From Paucibacter sp. KCTC 42545 (lineage in GTDB: Bacteria > Pseudomonadota > Gammaproteobacteria > Burkholderiales > Burkholderiaceae_C), in contig NZ_CP013692.1 of the NCBI RefSeq assembly GCF_001477625.1, forward strand, positions 2,852,001-2,916,000: a DNA stretch of 64,000 nt, in the 5' to 3' direction. Shown here one piece after another: positions 19,329-30,444 of the stretch. Below the pieces are notes generated by a model that was not told the origin of the DNA, made no database searches, and was given only the letters and a program-made list of their open reading frames with translations. How positions within the stretch are numbered: position 1 is the first letter of the stretch; every line of letters starts with the position of its first letter. The position numbers and the translations under genes were made by a program.

Positions 19329-19384
19329 CCTTGTCTTTCCTGAAACGTTAAAACAATTCCTGAAAAGAAGCTGTTTTAAACCTT

Positions 19385-19469
<85 letters not shown>

Positions 19470-19477
19470 AATTTCTC

Positions 19478-19516
19478 AAAAGCCAACGCCCATGCGTTGG
19501 CTTTTGTTTTTGTTTT
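19478..19516 (+). terminator. Intrinsic terminator of tRNA-Leu
   Basis: A 12-bp stem with CCAT loop (arms around AGCCAACGC / GCGTTGGCT) is followed by a T-rich tail on the plus strand, starting 9 bases after the tRNA CCA end. Confidence 0.85.
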
Positions 19517-19533
19517 TGTTGGAACTGTTTTTG

Positions 19534-19560
19534 ATGGCCGCGAACATGCGGCCATTTTGC
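19534..19560 (+). terminator. Second hairpin downstream of tRNA-Leu
   Basis: An 8-bp stem (ATGGCCGC / GCGGCCAT) with a six-base loop followed by TTTGCTTTG. It may serve as a backup terminator in tandem with the first. Confidence 0.45.
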
Positions 19561-19632
19561 TTTGTGTCCGCGCCTTTGCCAGGCGAAACAGCGATGCAGG
19601 CGCAAATTTTTCTTGATCACCCCGCAATAAAC

Positions 19633-19668
19633 AACAAGCCGACGGCACTTGCGTGCGGTCGGCTTGTT
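19633..19668 (-). terminator. Hairpin after the phosphoribosyltransferase gene
   Basis: Outer arms ACAAGCCGAC / GTCGGCTTGT plus an inner GCAC/GTGC stem form a long hairpin about 40 bases after the phosphoribosyltransferase stop. On the minus strand a loose T-rich stretch follows, consistent with the end of the purA transcription unit. Confidence 0.65.
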
Positions 19669-19706
19669 TGTCATTGCTGAAGATCAAAAGCGTGTGGCGC
19701 TCTAGT

Positions 19707-20228
19707 TCAGACAACGAATTTCTTGGCCAGGGCGTCCGGGCGCATATCGTCGTATTCCTCGAAGGGTTGATGGATCCAGGGGCTGGTATCCAGCATCTCG
19801 ACGTAATAGTCCGGCGTGTAGCTCGACACACCCTTGGTCCAGATCACCGCCGAGCGCAGCTCGCTGATCGAAGGCATGCCACGCAGGCGCTCGACCACGG
19901 CCTTGAGCGTGACGCCCGAATCCGCCAAGTCATCCACCAGCAGCACGCGGCCGGCCAGCTCGCCCTTGGGCATGGTGATGTATTTGGCGATGTCCAGGCG
20001 ACCCTGGATGGTGCCGGCTTCGGCGCGGTAAGAGCTGGTGGACATGATGCCCAGCGGCTTATCGAACACGCGCGAGAGCACGTCGCCGGGGCGCATGCCA
20101 CCACGGGCCAGGCACAGAATCTGGTCAAACTCCCAGCCGGAGGCATGGATCTTCAGCGCCAAGCGCTCGGTGAGCATGTGGTACTCATCCCAGGACACGT
20201 ACAAGTGCTTGCCGTCGTCGGTCAACAT
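19707..20228 (-). CDS. Phosphoribosyltransferase family protein (Gpt/Hpt-like)
   Basis: Type I phosphoribosyltransferases join PRPP to a nucleobase. The 173-residue product has the PRPP-binding loop VLLVDDLADSGVTL near residues 95-108 and an N-terminal ARGGMRPGDVLSR segment that resembles the PPi loop region of xanthine/guanine enzymes. It starts 35 bases after purA, suggesting a purine-salvage role beside de novo AMP synthesis. The base specificity cannot be decided from sequence by eye. Confidence 0.85.
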   Translation of the reverse strand: MLTDDGKHLYVSWDEYHMLTERLALKIHASGWEFDQILCLARGGMRPGDVLSRVFDKPLGIMSTSSYRAEAGTIQGRLDIAKYITMPKGELAGRVLLVDDLADSGVTLKAVVERLRGMPSISELRSAVIWTKGVSSYTPDYYVEMLDTSPWIHQPFEEYDDMRPDALAKKFVV

Positions 20229-20263
20229 GATGGGGGAACTCCTGTAAATCTAGTGAATGCGAA

Positions 20264-21643
<1,380 letters not shown>

Positions 21644-21659
21644 TCAGCAGCGCAGCTTT

Positions 21660-22823
21660 TCAAAGCGCGCGTGCCACCCACTGTTGGTCGACCAGCACCA
21701 ATTCGCGGTCGCAATCAAATTCGTCACCTTCGTGCTCATGGCCAGGCAACATGCACACCACGGTCTCACCCGCCTCGCGCAGGCGACGCACCGCCGCACG
21801 CAGGCCGGCATCTTCACCCCAGGGCGCCCGCACGGCGGCACGCAAGGGGCTGCTGGGCGTCAGGGCCACCAGCGTCTTCAAATCCAGGCTGAAGCCCACC
21901 GCTGGACGGCGGCGACCGAACACCGCGCCCACCTCGTCGTAACGGCCGCCGCGCAGCACTGCATCACTGGAACCTTGGGCATAGAGCGCAAAGCGCACGC
22001 CGCTGTAGTAGGCATAGCCAGTCAGGTCGGCCAGATCGAAGCTCAGGCGCATCTCGGGATGCGTCAACTGCAAATGCTTGGCCAGCCATTGCAAGTCATT
22101 GAGGGCCGCGGTGATCTCGGGGTGCGCAGGCAAGCTAGCCCGCGCGCGCTCCAAAACCTCCACGCCGCCATACAAAGACAACAGGGTTTGCAGACCTTGC
22201 AACACCGTGGCCGGCAACTGCGCCGACATGGCTTGCACAGCCGGTGCGTCCTTGGTGGCGAGTGCCGTCACCAGGCTTTGCAAATCGGCTGGCTTGAGCT
22301 TCACATCACCCAAGACGCCGCGCACCAGACGGGCATCGCCCAAGTCCAAGGTGGCACCTTGCAGGCCCGCACGGCGCACAACCTCCAGCGCCATCTCCTG
22401 GACTTCCAAGTCGGCTTCCAGGCCGGCATGGCCATAGATTTCAGCGCCGAACTGCAGCGGCTCACGCGTGGCATGCAGGCCAGCCGGGCGGGTGTGCACC
22501 ACCGGGCCGCAGTAGCACAAGCGGGTCACGCCGGCTCGGTTGAGCAAATGCGCATCGATGCGCGCAACTTGTGGGGTGGTGTCGGCACGCAGACCCAAGG
22601 AGCGGCCTGACAACTGATCGACCAGTTTGAAGGTCTTCAGATCGAGCTCATGGCCGGCGCCGGAGAGCAGCGATTCCAGATGCTCCAGCAGCGGCGGCAT
22701 GACCAACTCACAGCCGTAGGTGCGCGCCATGTCCAGCAACTCACGCCGCATCTCTTCGATACGACGCGCCTGGGAGGGCAGAACGTCAGCAAGATGCTCG
22801 GGTAGCAACCAAGCAGAGGCCAT
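21660..22823 (-). CDS. hisZ: ATP phosphoribosyltransferase regulatory subunit HisZ
   Basis: HisZ is a catalytically inactive histidyl-tRNA synthetase paralogue that pairs with short-form HisG in the first step of histidine synthesis. The 387-residue sequence keeps the class II synthetase fold ([32 protein letters not shown] near residues 75-93, [16 protein letters not shown]), but lacks the C-terminal anticodon-binding domain of HisS. The true hisS is at 30445-31761. It is in the hflC-DUF2065-hisZ-purA order seen across Burkholderiales. Confidence 0.95.
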   Translation of the reverse strand: MASAWLLPEHLADVLPSQARRIEEMRRELLDMARTYGCELVMPPLLEHLESLLSGAGHELDLKTFKLVDQLSGRSLGLRADTTPQVARIDAHLLNRAGVTRLCYCGPVVHTRPAGLHATREPLQFGAEIYGHAGLEADLEVQEMALEVVRRAGLQGATLDLGDARLVRGVLGDVKLKPADLQSLVTALATKDAPAVQAMSAQLPATVLQGLQTLLSLYGGVEVLERARASLPAHPEITAALNDLQWLAKHLQLTHPEMRLSFDLADLTGYAYYSGVRFALYAQGSSDAVLRGGRYDEVGAVFGRRRPAVGFSLDLKTLVALTPSSPLRAAVRAPWGEDAGLRAAVRRLREAGETVVCMLPGHEHEGDEFDCDRELVLVDQQWVARAL

Positions 22824-22876
22824 GTGAATTTTCGCCAGCGGTTAAAAACGGCATTGTACCGGCCCAAAGGCCAGAT

Positions 22877-23068
22877 TCACTGCCAGACCAGTGCCAGCAA
22901 CAGGGCTCCCGCCAAAATGCTTGACAAACCGACGAAGCGAATCTGCCCGTCCGTCATGCCCAGCATACGAGCGAACACCTGACGCCACAGGGTCGGATTG
23001 ATCAAGGGCAACAGGCCCTCGATCACCAACATCAGCGCCAAGGCACCGAAGATCAGATCGGTCGACAC
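22877..23068 (-). CDS. Small membrane protein, DUF2065/YjeT family
   Basis: The 63-residue protein has two hydrophobic segments (about residues 5-25 and 43-62) around a short loop with INPTLWRQVFARM and the GLSSILAGALLL ending typical of DUF2065. The function of the family is unknown; its fixed position after hflC in many proteobacteria suggests a link to the HflKC complex or simply operon conservation. Gaps are 14 bases to hflC and 53 to hisZ. Confidence 0.88.
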   Translation of the reverse strand: MSTDLIFGALALMLVIEGLLPLINPTLWRQVFARMLGMTDGQIRFVGLSSILAGALLLALVWQ

Positions 23069-23082
23069 CTCGGGCTTAAGCC

Positions 23083-23982
23083 TTATTTACGCGGCGCAGG
23101 TGCAGGTGCGGCGTTGGCGCCAGCGCCACGCATGGCCTTGAAGAAGTCACTGTTGGGGTCCAGCACCATCACGTCCGACTTGTTGCGGAAGGTGTTGCGA
23201 TAGGCTTCCAGCGAGCGATAGAACTGGGCGAATTGCGGGTCGCGGCCGAAGGACTCAGCGTAGATCGCCGACGCCCTGGCATCACCCTCACCCTTGATCT
23301 TTTGCGCGTCACGATAGGCTTCCGCGACGATCACTTCACGCTGACGATCAGCATCGGCGCGAACCTTTTCGCCTTCAGCACCACCGGTAGAACGTGCCTC
23401 ATTGGCCACGCGCAGACGCTCGGACTTCATGCGGTTGTAGACCGAATCAGTGATGTTGGCAGCGAAGTCCACGCGCTTGATGCGCACGTCCAGAATCTCG
23501 ATACCGAACTGCTTGGCTTCGTCCACCAAGCGGGCGCGCACATCGTTCATCACCTTCTCACGCTCGGTGGCCAATACGGCCAGCACGGTGCGCTTGGTGA
23601 CTTCTTCGTTGAAGGCCGCCTGCACCACTGGGCTCAGTCGGTTTTCAACGTTACGCATATTGGCGCCGTTGTTGCGGATGAATTGACGCGGCTCGGCCAC
23701 ACGCCACTTCACCAGCCAATCGATCACCAAGCTCTTCTTTTCAGCGGTAAAGATAGGGCGCGACTCAGGGCTGTCCAGCGTTTGCACACGGCGATCCAGG
23801 AAGACCACGTTTTGCAGCGGCGGCGGCATCTTGAACTTGAGGCCAGGCTCGGTGACGACTTCCTTGATTTCACCGAGTGAGTAGACGACGGCAAACTGGC
23901 GCTGATCCAGGATGAACAGCATGGAGCTGGCCACCATGAAAGCGACCAGAGCACCCGCGACGATGGCGGCAATACGATTCAT
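23083..23982 (-). CDS. hflC: HflC, SPFH-domain modulator of FtsH
   Basis: HflC forms with HflK a periplasmic cage around FtsH in the inner membrane and tunes its proteolysis. The 299-residue product has one N-terminal membrane segment (residues 5-25), the SPFH/band 7 domain to about 200 (FAVVYSLGEIKEV, DWLVKWRVAEPRQF), and a long helical region with GEGDARASAIYAESFGRD near 230, followed by a Pro/Ala tail. It follows hflK by 20 bases. Confidence 0.96.
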   Translation of the reverse strand: MNRIAAIVAGALVAFMVASSMLFILDQRQFAVVYSLGEIKEVVTEPGLKFKMPPPLQNVVFLDRRVQTLDSPESRPIFTAEKKSLVIDWLVKWRVAEPRQFIRNNGANMRNVENRLSPVVQAAFNEEVTKRTVLAVLATEREKVMNDVRARLVDEAKQFGIEILDVRIKRVDFAANITDSVYNRMKSERLRVANEARSTGGAEGEKVRADADRQREVIVAEAYRDAQKIKGEGDARASAIYAESFGRDPQFAQFYRSLEAYRNTFRNKSDVMVLDPNSDFFKAMRGAGANAAPAPAPRK

Positions 23983-24002
23983 GTCTTTATCTCCCGGCTC
24001 TA

Positions 24003-25349
24003 TCAGCGGCCGTCACGGCTACGCAGGCCGTCACGTGATCTCAGGTCATTGGCGCCGGTGCTGGGCGCCGGGCTCTCGGTAGCTGGGCTCACCACGACCG
24101 GTGGCGACACCGTCACATTGCCCGCACCGGTCTGCTGAATCAGCTTATCGAGCGGCAAATACAGCAGGTTCGAGCCGCTGCGGCTGTCCACCATCACCTT
24201 GCTGACATTCGAATAGACCTGCTGCATGGTGTCGATGTAGAGGCGATCACGCGTCACCGCGGGGGCCTTTTGGTACTCAGCCAGCACGCTCTTGAAGCGC
24301 TGCGCATCACCTTCGGCCTGAGCCACGACGCGGGATTTGTAGCCCTCGGCTTCTTCCATCAAGCGCGCCGACGTACCTTGCGCCTTCGGAATCACATCGT
24401 TGGCATAGGCCTGGCCTTCGTTCTTTAGACGCTCGCGGTCGGCGCCGGCCTTGAATGCATCGTCAAACGCCGCCTGCACCTGCTCGGGCGGGGCCACGTT
24501 CTGCACATTGACGCTCTTAACCAAGATGCCGGACTTCAGGCGATCCAACTGCGCCTGCACCGACTGCACCAGCTCAACGGCGATGGCGTCGCGCTGCTCA
24601 TAAAGCACCGAGTCCATCTTGCTCTTGCCAACGATCTCGCGCACGGCCGACTCGGCCGCCAGCACCACGGCTTCGTCGGGGTTGCGGTTCTCGAACAGAT
24701 AGTCACGCGCGTTCTTCAGCACGTACTGCACGGTGAAACGGATGTCGACGATGTTCTCGTCCTGGGTCAGCATCGAGGAGTCGCGCAGGCCGGACGAAGG
24801 CACGACGATGGCGCGCCCCACTTCCACTTGCTGCAACTGGGTGACCGAGATCACCTCCACCGCTTGGAAGGGGTAAGGCAGGCGCCACTGGAAGCCGGCC
24901 TCGACCGTCTTGCTGTACTTGCCGAAGGACGTGACCACGCCTTGCTGACCTTCTTGCACGATGAAGAAGCCGCTGCCCAACCAGCCCAGCACCACCACAC
25001 CCGCGATCAGCGCCGCGCCGATGCCGGCGCTCTTCATATCGGGCTGGAAGTTGGGGTTGTTATTGCCGTTGTTGTTATTGCCACCGGGCTTGTCATTGCC
25101 GCCGTTGCCGCCACCGAACATGCCGGACAACTTCTTGTTGAAGTCACGCCACAACTCGTCCAAATCGGGCGGGCCGTCATTGCGGCCATTGTTCAGCAAG
25201 CGCCCTTCTTGCCAGCCGCGCGGCATCAGCTTGAAGGCGGCGCCGGCGATCAAGGCCTGGGCGGCGAGTGCTACGGCTTTGACTTGCCCACCCGGGGTGG
25301 TCGTCAGCGGCCGCGCACGGCTCACGGGCTCAAAGGTATTCATGCTCAT
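24003..25349 (-). CDS. hflK: HflK, SPFH-domain modulator of FtsH
   Basis: HflK is the partner of HflC in the FtsH-associated complex. The 448-residue protein has an extended N-terminus (about residues 1-50 with a hydrophobic AVALAAQALIAGAAF), the family motif GPPDLDELWRDFNKKL near 59-74, a Gly/Asn-rich linker, the membrane segment near 108-130, and the SPFH domain plus helical region to about 385, with a Pro/Ser tail. The start at 25349 overlaps the hflX stop (ATGA), which supports the long N-terminus, though a later Met at residue 42 is possible. The family is about 420 residues. Confidence 0.94.
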   Translation of the reverse strand: MSMNTFEPVSRARPLTTTPGGQVKAVALAAQALIAGAAFKLMPRGWQEGRLLNNGRNDGPPDLDELWRDFNKKLSGMFGGGNGGNDKPGGNNNNGNNNPNFQPDMKSAGIGAALIAGVVVLGWLGSGFFIVQEGQQGVVTSFGKYSKTVEAGFQWRLPYPFQAVEVISVTQLQQVEVGRAIVVPSSGLRDSSMLTQDENIVDIRFTVQYVLKNARDYLFENRNPDEAVVLAAESAVREIVGKSKMDSVLYEQRDAIAVELVQSVQAQLDRLKSGILVKSVNVQNVAPPEQVQAAFDDAFKAGADRERLKNEGQAYANDVIPKAQGTSARLMEEAEGYKSRVVAQAEGDAQRFKSVLAEYQKAPAVTRDRLYIDTMQQVYSNVSKVMVDSRSGSNLLYLPLDKLIQQTGAGNVTVSPPVVVSPATESPAPSTGANDLRSRDGLRSRDGR

Positions 25350-26704
25350 GCCTGTGTAGGGAATGGGTCAGCCGCATCCGGATCGGAGTCAGCCAAAGGG
25401 TTTTGCTCGGAATCAAAGTCCATCCCGCCAGCTTGGGGAGATGTGCGGAAATTCAAGTCGCGCGGATCGCGGGGGTCACCGCTTGCGTCGCTAGGCGCAC
25501 GCTGCATGGCCAGCACGATTTGTTCGCGCAAGATATCGAGGCCGGTGCCGTCCAGCGCGCTGACAAAAACGCGCGGCACGCGCACCGCACCGCCCTGCCC
25601 CACATCGGGCCGCTCCAGCCAGTCCATGGCTTCGCGCGGGCGCTGGTCTTCTTCCAGCATGTCTTGCTTGTTGTAGACCAGAATCTGCGGAATGCCGGCG
25701 GCGTCAATTTCAGCCAACACGCGCTCGACTTCGCGCATCTGCTCATCCAAGTTCGGCGAGGCGGCATCCACCACATGCAAAAGCAAGTCGGCGTCGGCCG
25801 CTTCCTGCAACGTGGCGCGGAAGGCCTCGACCAATTTGTGCGGCAGGTCGCGGATGAAACCCACTGTGTCGGACAGCGACACGCTCATGCCAGCCTGTTC
25901 CAGGTACAGCGAGCGGGTGGTCGTGTCCAGCGTGGCAAAAAGTTGGTCGGCCGCGTAGCTGCGCGCCTTCACCAAAGCATTGAACAGGGTCGACTTGCCC
26001 GCATTGGTATAGCCAACCAAGGAGACGCGGAAGACGCTGTTACGGGCCCGCGCGCGCTGCTGGGTGCTGCGCTGGCGCTGCACCTTCTTGAGCTTGTCTT
26101 TGATGGTCTTGATGCGGTCGTCGATCATGCGCCGATCCAGCTCGATTTGCGCCTCACCGGGGCCGCCGCGCATGCCGATGCCGCCGCTTTGCCGCTCCAA
26201 GTGGCTCCAGCGCCGCACCAGGCGCGTGGCCAGGTATTGCAGTCGGGCCAATTCCACCTGCATCTTGCCTTCATGGCTCTTGGCGCGGGCAGCAAAAATC
26301 TCCAAGATCAAGGCCGTGCGGTCAGCGACGGGCACGCCGAGCACGCGCTCCAGATTGCGCTGCTGTGCCGGCGAAATCGCCTGGTCGAACAGCACGGTAT
26401 GGGCTTGGTGCGCTTGCACCAGCAGCTTGATCTCATCAGCCTTGCCGGAGCCAACAAACAGCGCCGCATCGGGCGCCTGGCGCTTGGCGATGACGCGTGC
26501 CACCGGTGTATCACCGGCCGATTCAGCCAGCAGGGCCAGCTCGTCCAGGGTCGCGTCAAAGGTCGAACCCTTGGCGTTGCGGCCGAAATCAACGCCGACA
26601 AGAATGGCGCGCGCCGCCTCAGAGGGCGGCGTCGCGGTGGGGAAAGAAGCAGTGGAAGCGGATGAACTCAAGGTGTCTTTGTTTTGGGCCAGCCCAGTCA
26701 GCAA
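25346..26704 (-). CDS. hflX: Ribosome-splitting GTPase HflX
   Basis: HflX binds stalled 70S ribosomes and splits them under stress. Up to 452 residues can be read. An N-terminal nucleotide-binding HflX domain includes FVGSGKADEIKLLVQ and the GGIGMRGGPGEAQIELDRR linker, then the Obg-type G domain has GYTNAGKSTLFNAL near 229-242 and SDTVGFIRDLPH, with NKQDM. The start is unclear: only TTG codons (26704, or 26671 in ACC-TTG) precede the conserved region. An N-terminal Ser/Thr-rich stretch is family-atypical. It follows hfq, as in E. coli. Confidence 0.93.
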   Translation of the reverse strand: MLTGLAQNKDTLSSSASTASFPTATPPSEAARAILVGVDFGRNAKGSTFDATLDELALLAESAGDTPVARVIAKRQAPDAALFVGSGKADEIKLLVQAHQAHTVLFDQAISPAQQRNLERVLGVPVADRTALILEIFAARAKSHEGKMQVELARLQYLATRLVRRWSHLERQSGGIGMRGGPGEAQIELDRRMIDDRIKTIKDKLKKVQRQRSTQQRARARNSVFRVSLVGYTNAGKSTLFNALVKARSYAADQLFATLDTTTRSLYLEQAGMSVSLSDTVGFIRDLPHKLVEAFRATLQEAADADLLLHVVDAASPNLDEQMREVERVLAEIDAAGIPQILVYNKQDMLEEDQRPREAMDWLERPDVGQGGAVRVPRVFVSALDGTGLDILREQIVLAMQRAPSDASGDPRDPRDLNFRTSPQAGGMDFDSEQNPLADSDPDAADPFPTQA

Positions 26705-26794
26705 ACAACCCGCCCGCCTGCTTTTGCTTCAAGTGCTAACGCCGAGTTAGGCGACAGCATTTCAGGCGAGGCAGGCTGGGGCGGGTCGCCGGAT

Positions 26795-27040
26795 TCAAGC
26801 AGCGTCGTCGGCCGCGTCAGCGGTGTGGAAATTCACGGCACGGCCTGGCACCACAGTCGAAATGGCGTGCTTGTAGACCATCTGGGTCACGGTGTTGCGC
26901 AGCAGCACCACATACTGGTCGAACGATTCGATGTGGCCTTGCAACTTGATGCCGTTAACCAAGTAGATGGAGACCGGAACATGCTCTTTGCGCAGCAGGT
27001 TCAGGAAGGGGTCTTGCAAGAGTTGGCCTTTATTGCTCAC
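26795..27040 (-). CDS. hfq: RNA chaperone Hfq
   Basis: Hfq is the hexameric Sm-like chaperone that pairs small RNAs with mRNAs. The start is GTG at 27040, with GGAG placed 6 bases upstream; this yields 81 residues beginning with the standard [13 protein letters not shown]. Sm1 ([19 protein letters not shown]) and Sm2 with the YKHA signature are intact, followed by a short acidic/Ala tail (AADAADDAA). An upstream ATG at 27097 is open but gives a non-homologous leader. Position between der and hflX is conserved. Confidence 0.96.
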   Translation of the reverse strand: MSNKGQLLQDPFLNLLRKEHVPVSIYLVNGIKLQGHIESFDQYVVLLRNTVTQMVYKHAISTVVPGRAVNFHTADAADDAA

Positions 27041-27148
27041 GATATGCTCCGTGTTGTGAGAGGGATAAACAAACGAGTTCGAACTAACGGTTTCCACCTT
27101 AACACAGGGTAAGCCTCAGTGCTGCCGGCGGGGCGGGAGGTGACGGGG

Positions 27149-28489
27149 TCACTCCTTGTCCGCGAAAGGATTCTTGGAGGAACGCATCTCGATCCGCAGC
27201 GGCGTGCCGACCAATTTGTAGTGCGCGCGAATGCGGCCTTCCAGGTAGCGTTTGTAGACCTCGGTCACGCCTTCCAGCGAATTGCCGTGCACGATCACCA
27301 GCGGCGGGTTCATACCGCCCTGGTGGGCGTAACGCAGCTTGGGACGATAGTGTCCGCTGCGCTTGGGCGTTTGGTGCTCCACCGCCTCTTGAATCAGGCG
27401 GGTGAGCACCGGCGTGGTCATCTTTTTGTAGGCCGAGGAATAGGCGTCAGCCAAGGCGCCCCACAGCGGGCCCAGACCCTGACGCTTCAAGGCCGAGATG
27501 TGCAGCACGGGCGCGAACTTCATGAAGGCCAAGCGCTGCTCGATGGAGCGTGCCAGCAACTCGCGCTGATAGCTGTCGATGGCATCCCATTTGTTGATGG
27601 CAATCACCACCGCGCGGCCGCTTTCCAGCACATAGCCGGCGATGTGCGCGTCTTGGTCCGACACACCCTGGGTGGCGTCGATCAGCAACAGCACCACATT
27701 GGCGTCGGCAATGGCTTGCAGAGTCTTGACCACCGAGAACTTCTCGATCGCCTCAAACACCTTGCCCTTGCGGCGCAGACCGGCCGTGTCGACCAACTGG
27801 AACTGCTGGCCATTGCGCTCGAAGGGCACGGCAATCGCGTCGCGCGTGGTGCCGGGCATATCGAACGCCACCAGGCGCTCTTCGCCCAGCCAGGTATTGA
27901 TCAGCGTGCTCTTGCCCACGTTCGGGCGGCCGGCCACGGCCAGGCGGATCACGCCGTCCGGCGCGGCGCCGGATTCGCCGTCTTCCTCTTCCGCGAATTC
28001 GAAAGGTTCGAGCACGATGTCGAGCAGGCTGCGAATGCCCTGGCCGTGCGCGGCCGAGATCGGGATCGGGTTGCCCATGCCGAGTTCATGGAACTCCGCC
28101 AACAGTGGCGACTCGCTCATGCCCTCGGCCTTGTTGACGGCCACGAACACGCGCTTGCTGGCCTGGCGCAGATAGCGGGCGATGTCGGAGTCTTGCGCCG
28201 ACAGGCCCAAGCGCACATCCACCACAAAAATCACCACATCCGCCTCGGCCACGGCCTGGCGGGTCTGCTTGGCCATTTCCTTGACGATGCCTGTCGTGCT
28301 GTCGGGCTCGAAGCCGCCGGTGTCAATCACGATGTACTCGCGATTACCGATGCGGCCATCGCCGTAATGGCGATCGCGGGTCAAACCGGCGAAGTCAGCC
28401 ACGATGGCATCGCGGCTCTTGGTCATCCGGTTGAACAAGGTGGACTTGCCCACATTGGGGCGCCCGACGAGTGCGATGACAGGTTTCAT
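27149..28489 (-). CDS. der: Ribosome biogenesis GTPase Der (EngA)
   Basis: Der is a double-GTPase needed for 50S subunit maturation. The 446-residue protein has two G domains, each opening with GRPNVGKST (residues about 7-15 and 187-195), with DTGGF and DTAGLRR switch II motifs, NKAEG and NKWDA specificity motifs, and a C-terminal KH-like domain ending in a basic tail ([13 protein letters not shown]). It follows bamB by 57 bases. Confidence 0.97.
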   Translation of the reverse strand: MKPVIALVGRPNVGKSTLFNRMTKSRDAIVADFAGLTRDRHYGDGRIGNREYIVIDTGGFEPDSTTGIVKEMAKQTRQAVAEADVVIFVVDVRLGLSAQDSDIARYLRQASKRVFVAVNKAEGMSESPLLAEFHELGMGNPIPISAAHGQGIRSLLDIVLEPFEFAEEEDGESGAAPDGVIRLAVAGRPNVGKSTLINTWLGEERLVAFDMPGTTRDAIAVPFERNGQQFQLVDTAGLRRKGKVFEAIEKFSVVKTLQAIADANVVLLLIDATQGVSDQDAHIAGYVLESGRAVVIAINKWDAIDSYQRELLARSIEQRLAFMKFAPVLHISALKRQGLGPLWGALADAYSSAYKKMTTPVLTRLIQEAVEHQTPKRSGHYRPKLRYAHQGGMNPPLVIVHGNSLEGVTEVYKRYLEGRIRAHYKLVGTPLRIEMRSSKNPFADKE

Positions 28490-28546
28490 ATTTTTCTTCT
28501 TTTAGCTGTTGACTACTGAACTACAAATTGAGGGCCGCCGGCCTGC

Positions 28547-29701
28547 TTACTCAGGGCGAAAGGCGTACAAACCACCCTTGCGCGTGGCGACCAACACGGT
28601 TTGCCCCAAGGCCACGGGGGCGGCAACGATGGGCGAGCCATCGGTGCTCAGGCGCAGCTGAGTCTTGCCGGTTTCGGCAGACAGGAAATGCACCTGGCCT
28701 TCAAAATCACCCACGATCACGGTGGCAGCTTGCAGCAACGGCGCGCTGAGCTTGCGGTTGAGGAATTGCTCCGCCGTCCACTGCACTTCACCGTTATTGA
28801 TATTCCAGGCGGTCAGGCGATCGGAGGCATCGCCGCCAACCACCAGGCTCGCGCTGCCACCAACACCGTTGATGCCGCCGACATTGCGACTCCACTGCGC
28901 CAGGCCACGGTCAGCATTGACGCAACCCACGGCCGACTGGAAGGCACGGGCGCAGAGCAGATCACCGCTGCGGAACATTGGGCCAACCAGGTCAGCCAAA
29001 CGCTCGACTTCGTTGGTGCCGCGCGGATTGGCCACGCTGGCCTCCCAACGCACAGTGCCCTTGTTCGGGTCAACCCCGGTCAGGCGTGCGCCTTGGCCGA
29101 CGATCAGGGTGTCTTTGAAGGCACCGATCACACCCGGCTGCGCCAGCGTCAGCGCGTCGCCAGGACGGCGCATTTCCCACAGCTTGCGGCCCTCTTGGGC
29201 ATCGAAGGCCAGAACCTGACGGTCCACCGACAGCACAAACACCCGCTCACCCGCCACCAGAGGCGCGGTGATCACCGGCGTCAGCAAGGTCTTGCGCCAC
29301 AGCACGCGGCCCGCTTCCAGCACCACCAACTCGCTATTGCGGGTCACCACGGCGGCGAAGCGGCCATCGCTGCCCACACCAGCCTTGAGCTTTTGGCCGA
29401 CATCGGCACGCCACAGAGGCTTGCCGTTAGCGGCTTGCAAAGCAGTCACCACACCATCGGTGCCGGCCACCACAAATTGGTCGGCCACGGCGGCGATGGA
29501 AAGCGGGAACTGCACGCTGTCCAGGCTGGTGTTCCAGACCACGCGGCCAGCGATGGCGGGCGTGATCTTTTCCAGCTCAGCGGGCTTGCTCGCTTTGTCA
29601 CCACCGAAGAGGGAGCATGCCGACAACAACGCCGACACCGCCAACAGCGCCGCGCTGCGCTGCAGCTGACGACCCGAGACCCAGCTCGTCAGCCGACTCA
29701 T
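28547..29701 (-). CDS. bamB: Outer membrane assembly lipoprotein BamB
   Basis: BamB is a beta-propeller lipoprotein that supports BamA. The 384-residue protein has a signal peptide with lipobox LLSAC (Cys at residue 29), then repeated PQQ/WD-like blades (ALQAANGKPLWRADVG, LAFDAQEGRKLWEM, GVDPNKGTVRWEASV, AWNINNGEVQWTAEQ). The start overlaps the yfgM-like gene stop (ATGA), giving the typical yfgM-bamB-der order. Confidence 0.95.
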   Translation of the reverse strand: MSRLTSWVSGRQLQRSAALLAVSALLSACSLFGGDKASKPAELEKITPAIAGRVVWNTSLDSVQFPLSIAAVADQFVVAGTDGVVTALQAANGKPLWRADVGQKLKAGVGSDGRFAAVVTRNSELVVLEAGRVLWRKTLLTPVITAPLVAGERVFVLSVDRQVLAFDAQEGRKLWEMRRPGDALTLAQPGVIGAFKDTLIVGQGARLTGVDPNKGTVRWEASVANPRGTNEVERLADLVGPMFRSGDLLCARAFQSAVGCVNADRGLAQWSRNVGGINGVGGSASLVVGGDASDRLTAWNINNGEVQWTAEQFLNRKLSAPLLQAATVIVGDFEGQVHFLSAETGKTQLRLSTDGSPIVAAPVALGQTVLVATRKGGLYAFRPE

Positions 29702-30375
29702 TTGCCAGCTCCGGCGGCAGCAGCCGCTTCGTCAGGCATGGCCACACCCAAGGTGGCCAGCTTGGCTTCCACCAGGTGGCGATAGTCCTGCGTCTTGTCC
29801 ATCGCGGCATGGGCCTTCAGATACTCGGCCTTGGCTTGCTCAGGCTTGCCTTGCAGCTTGAACAGATCGCCACGGCGGTCGGTCTGCAGTGCAGCAAATT
29901 CCTTGGACTTGATGCCATCCAGCGTCTTGCCGGCTTCGTCGTACTTCTTGGCGTCGAGTTGCAAGCCGGCCAGGCGCAAGCGCGCGATGTCACGGTACTC
30001 ATCGGCCTTGGCGTTATCGGCGGCCCAGGCCAGGCTGGCTTGGGCGGCATCGGCATTGCCCTTGTCGAACTGCACCTTGGCGGCCTGCAGGGCGGCTTGG
30101 GCGGCGTAGGCCGTGCCGGGGTAGCGATCCTTCAGGTCGGTGAAGACGCGGCCGGCCTTGTCAGCCTCGCCCAGTTGCACCGCACGGTCCAGCTCGTCAT
30201 ACATGGCGGCGGCCTTGATGGCTTGGTCGCGCTGGTACCAGTTCCAGCCGGTCCAGGCGGCAAACACGGCCACGGCCAGGGTCAGGCCCCAGGTGATGAG
30301 ATTGCCCCAGCGCTTCCAGAATGCCTTCAGCTGGTCTAACTGTTCTTGTTCTTCGAGATCGAGATGCGACGCCAT
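29698..30375 (-). CDS. YfgM-like TPR membrane protein
   Basis: YfgM/ancillary SecYEG-associated proteins have one N-terminal membrane anchor and a periplasmic TPR domain and are proposed to link the translocon with periplasmic chaperones. The 225-residue product has a basic/aromatic segment FWKRWGNLITWG and a membrane helix near 27-46, then helical repeats rich in Ala and Lys (ALQAAKVQFDKGNADAAQASL) and an Ala-rich C-terminus. It overlaps bamB by four bases and lies 69 bases after hisS. Confidence 0.88.
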   Translation of the reverse strand: MASHLDLEEQEQLDQLKAFWKRWGNLITWGLTLAVAVFAAWTGWNWYQRDQAIKAAAMYDELDRAVQLGEADKAGRVFTDLKDRYPGTAYAAQAALQAAKVQFDKGNADAAQASLAWAADNAKADEYRDIARLRLAGLQLDAKKYDEAGKTLDGIKSKEFAALQTDRRGDLFKLQGKPEQAKAEYLKAHAAMDKTQDYRHLVEAKLATLGVAMPDEAAAAAGAGK

Positions 30376-30444
30376 GGATGAGAAGTTTCTTTGAATTAGC
30401 GAAAGTGGCCGGCATGAATCATCAAAGGACTCAGCCGGTCGCGA

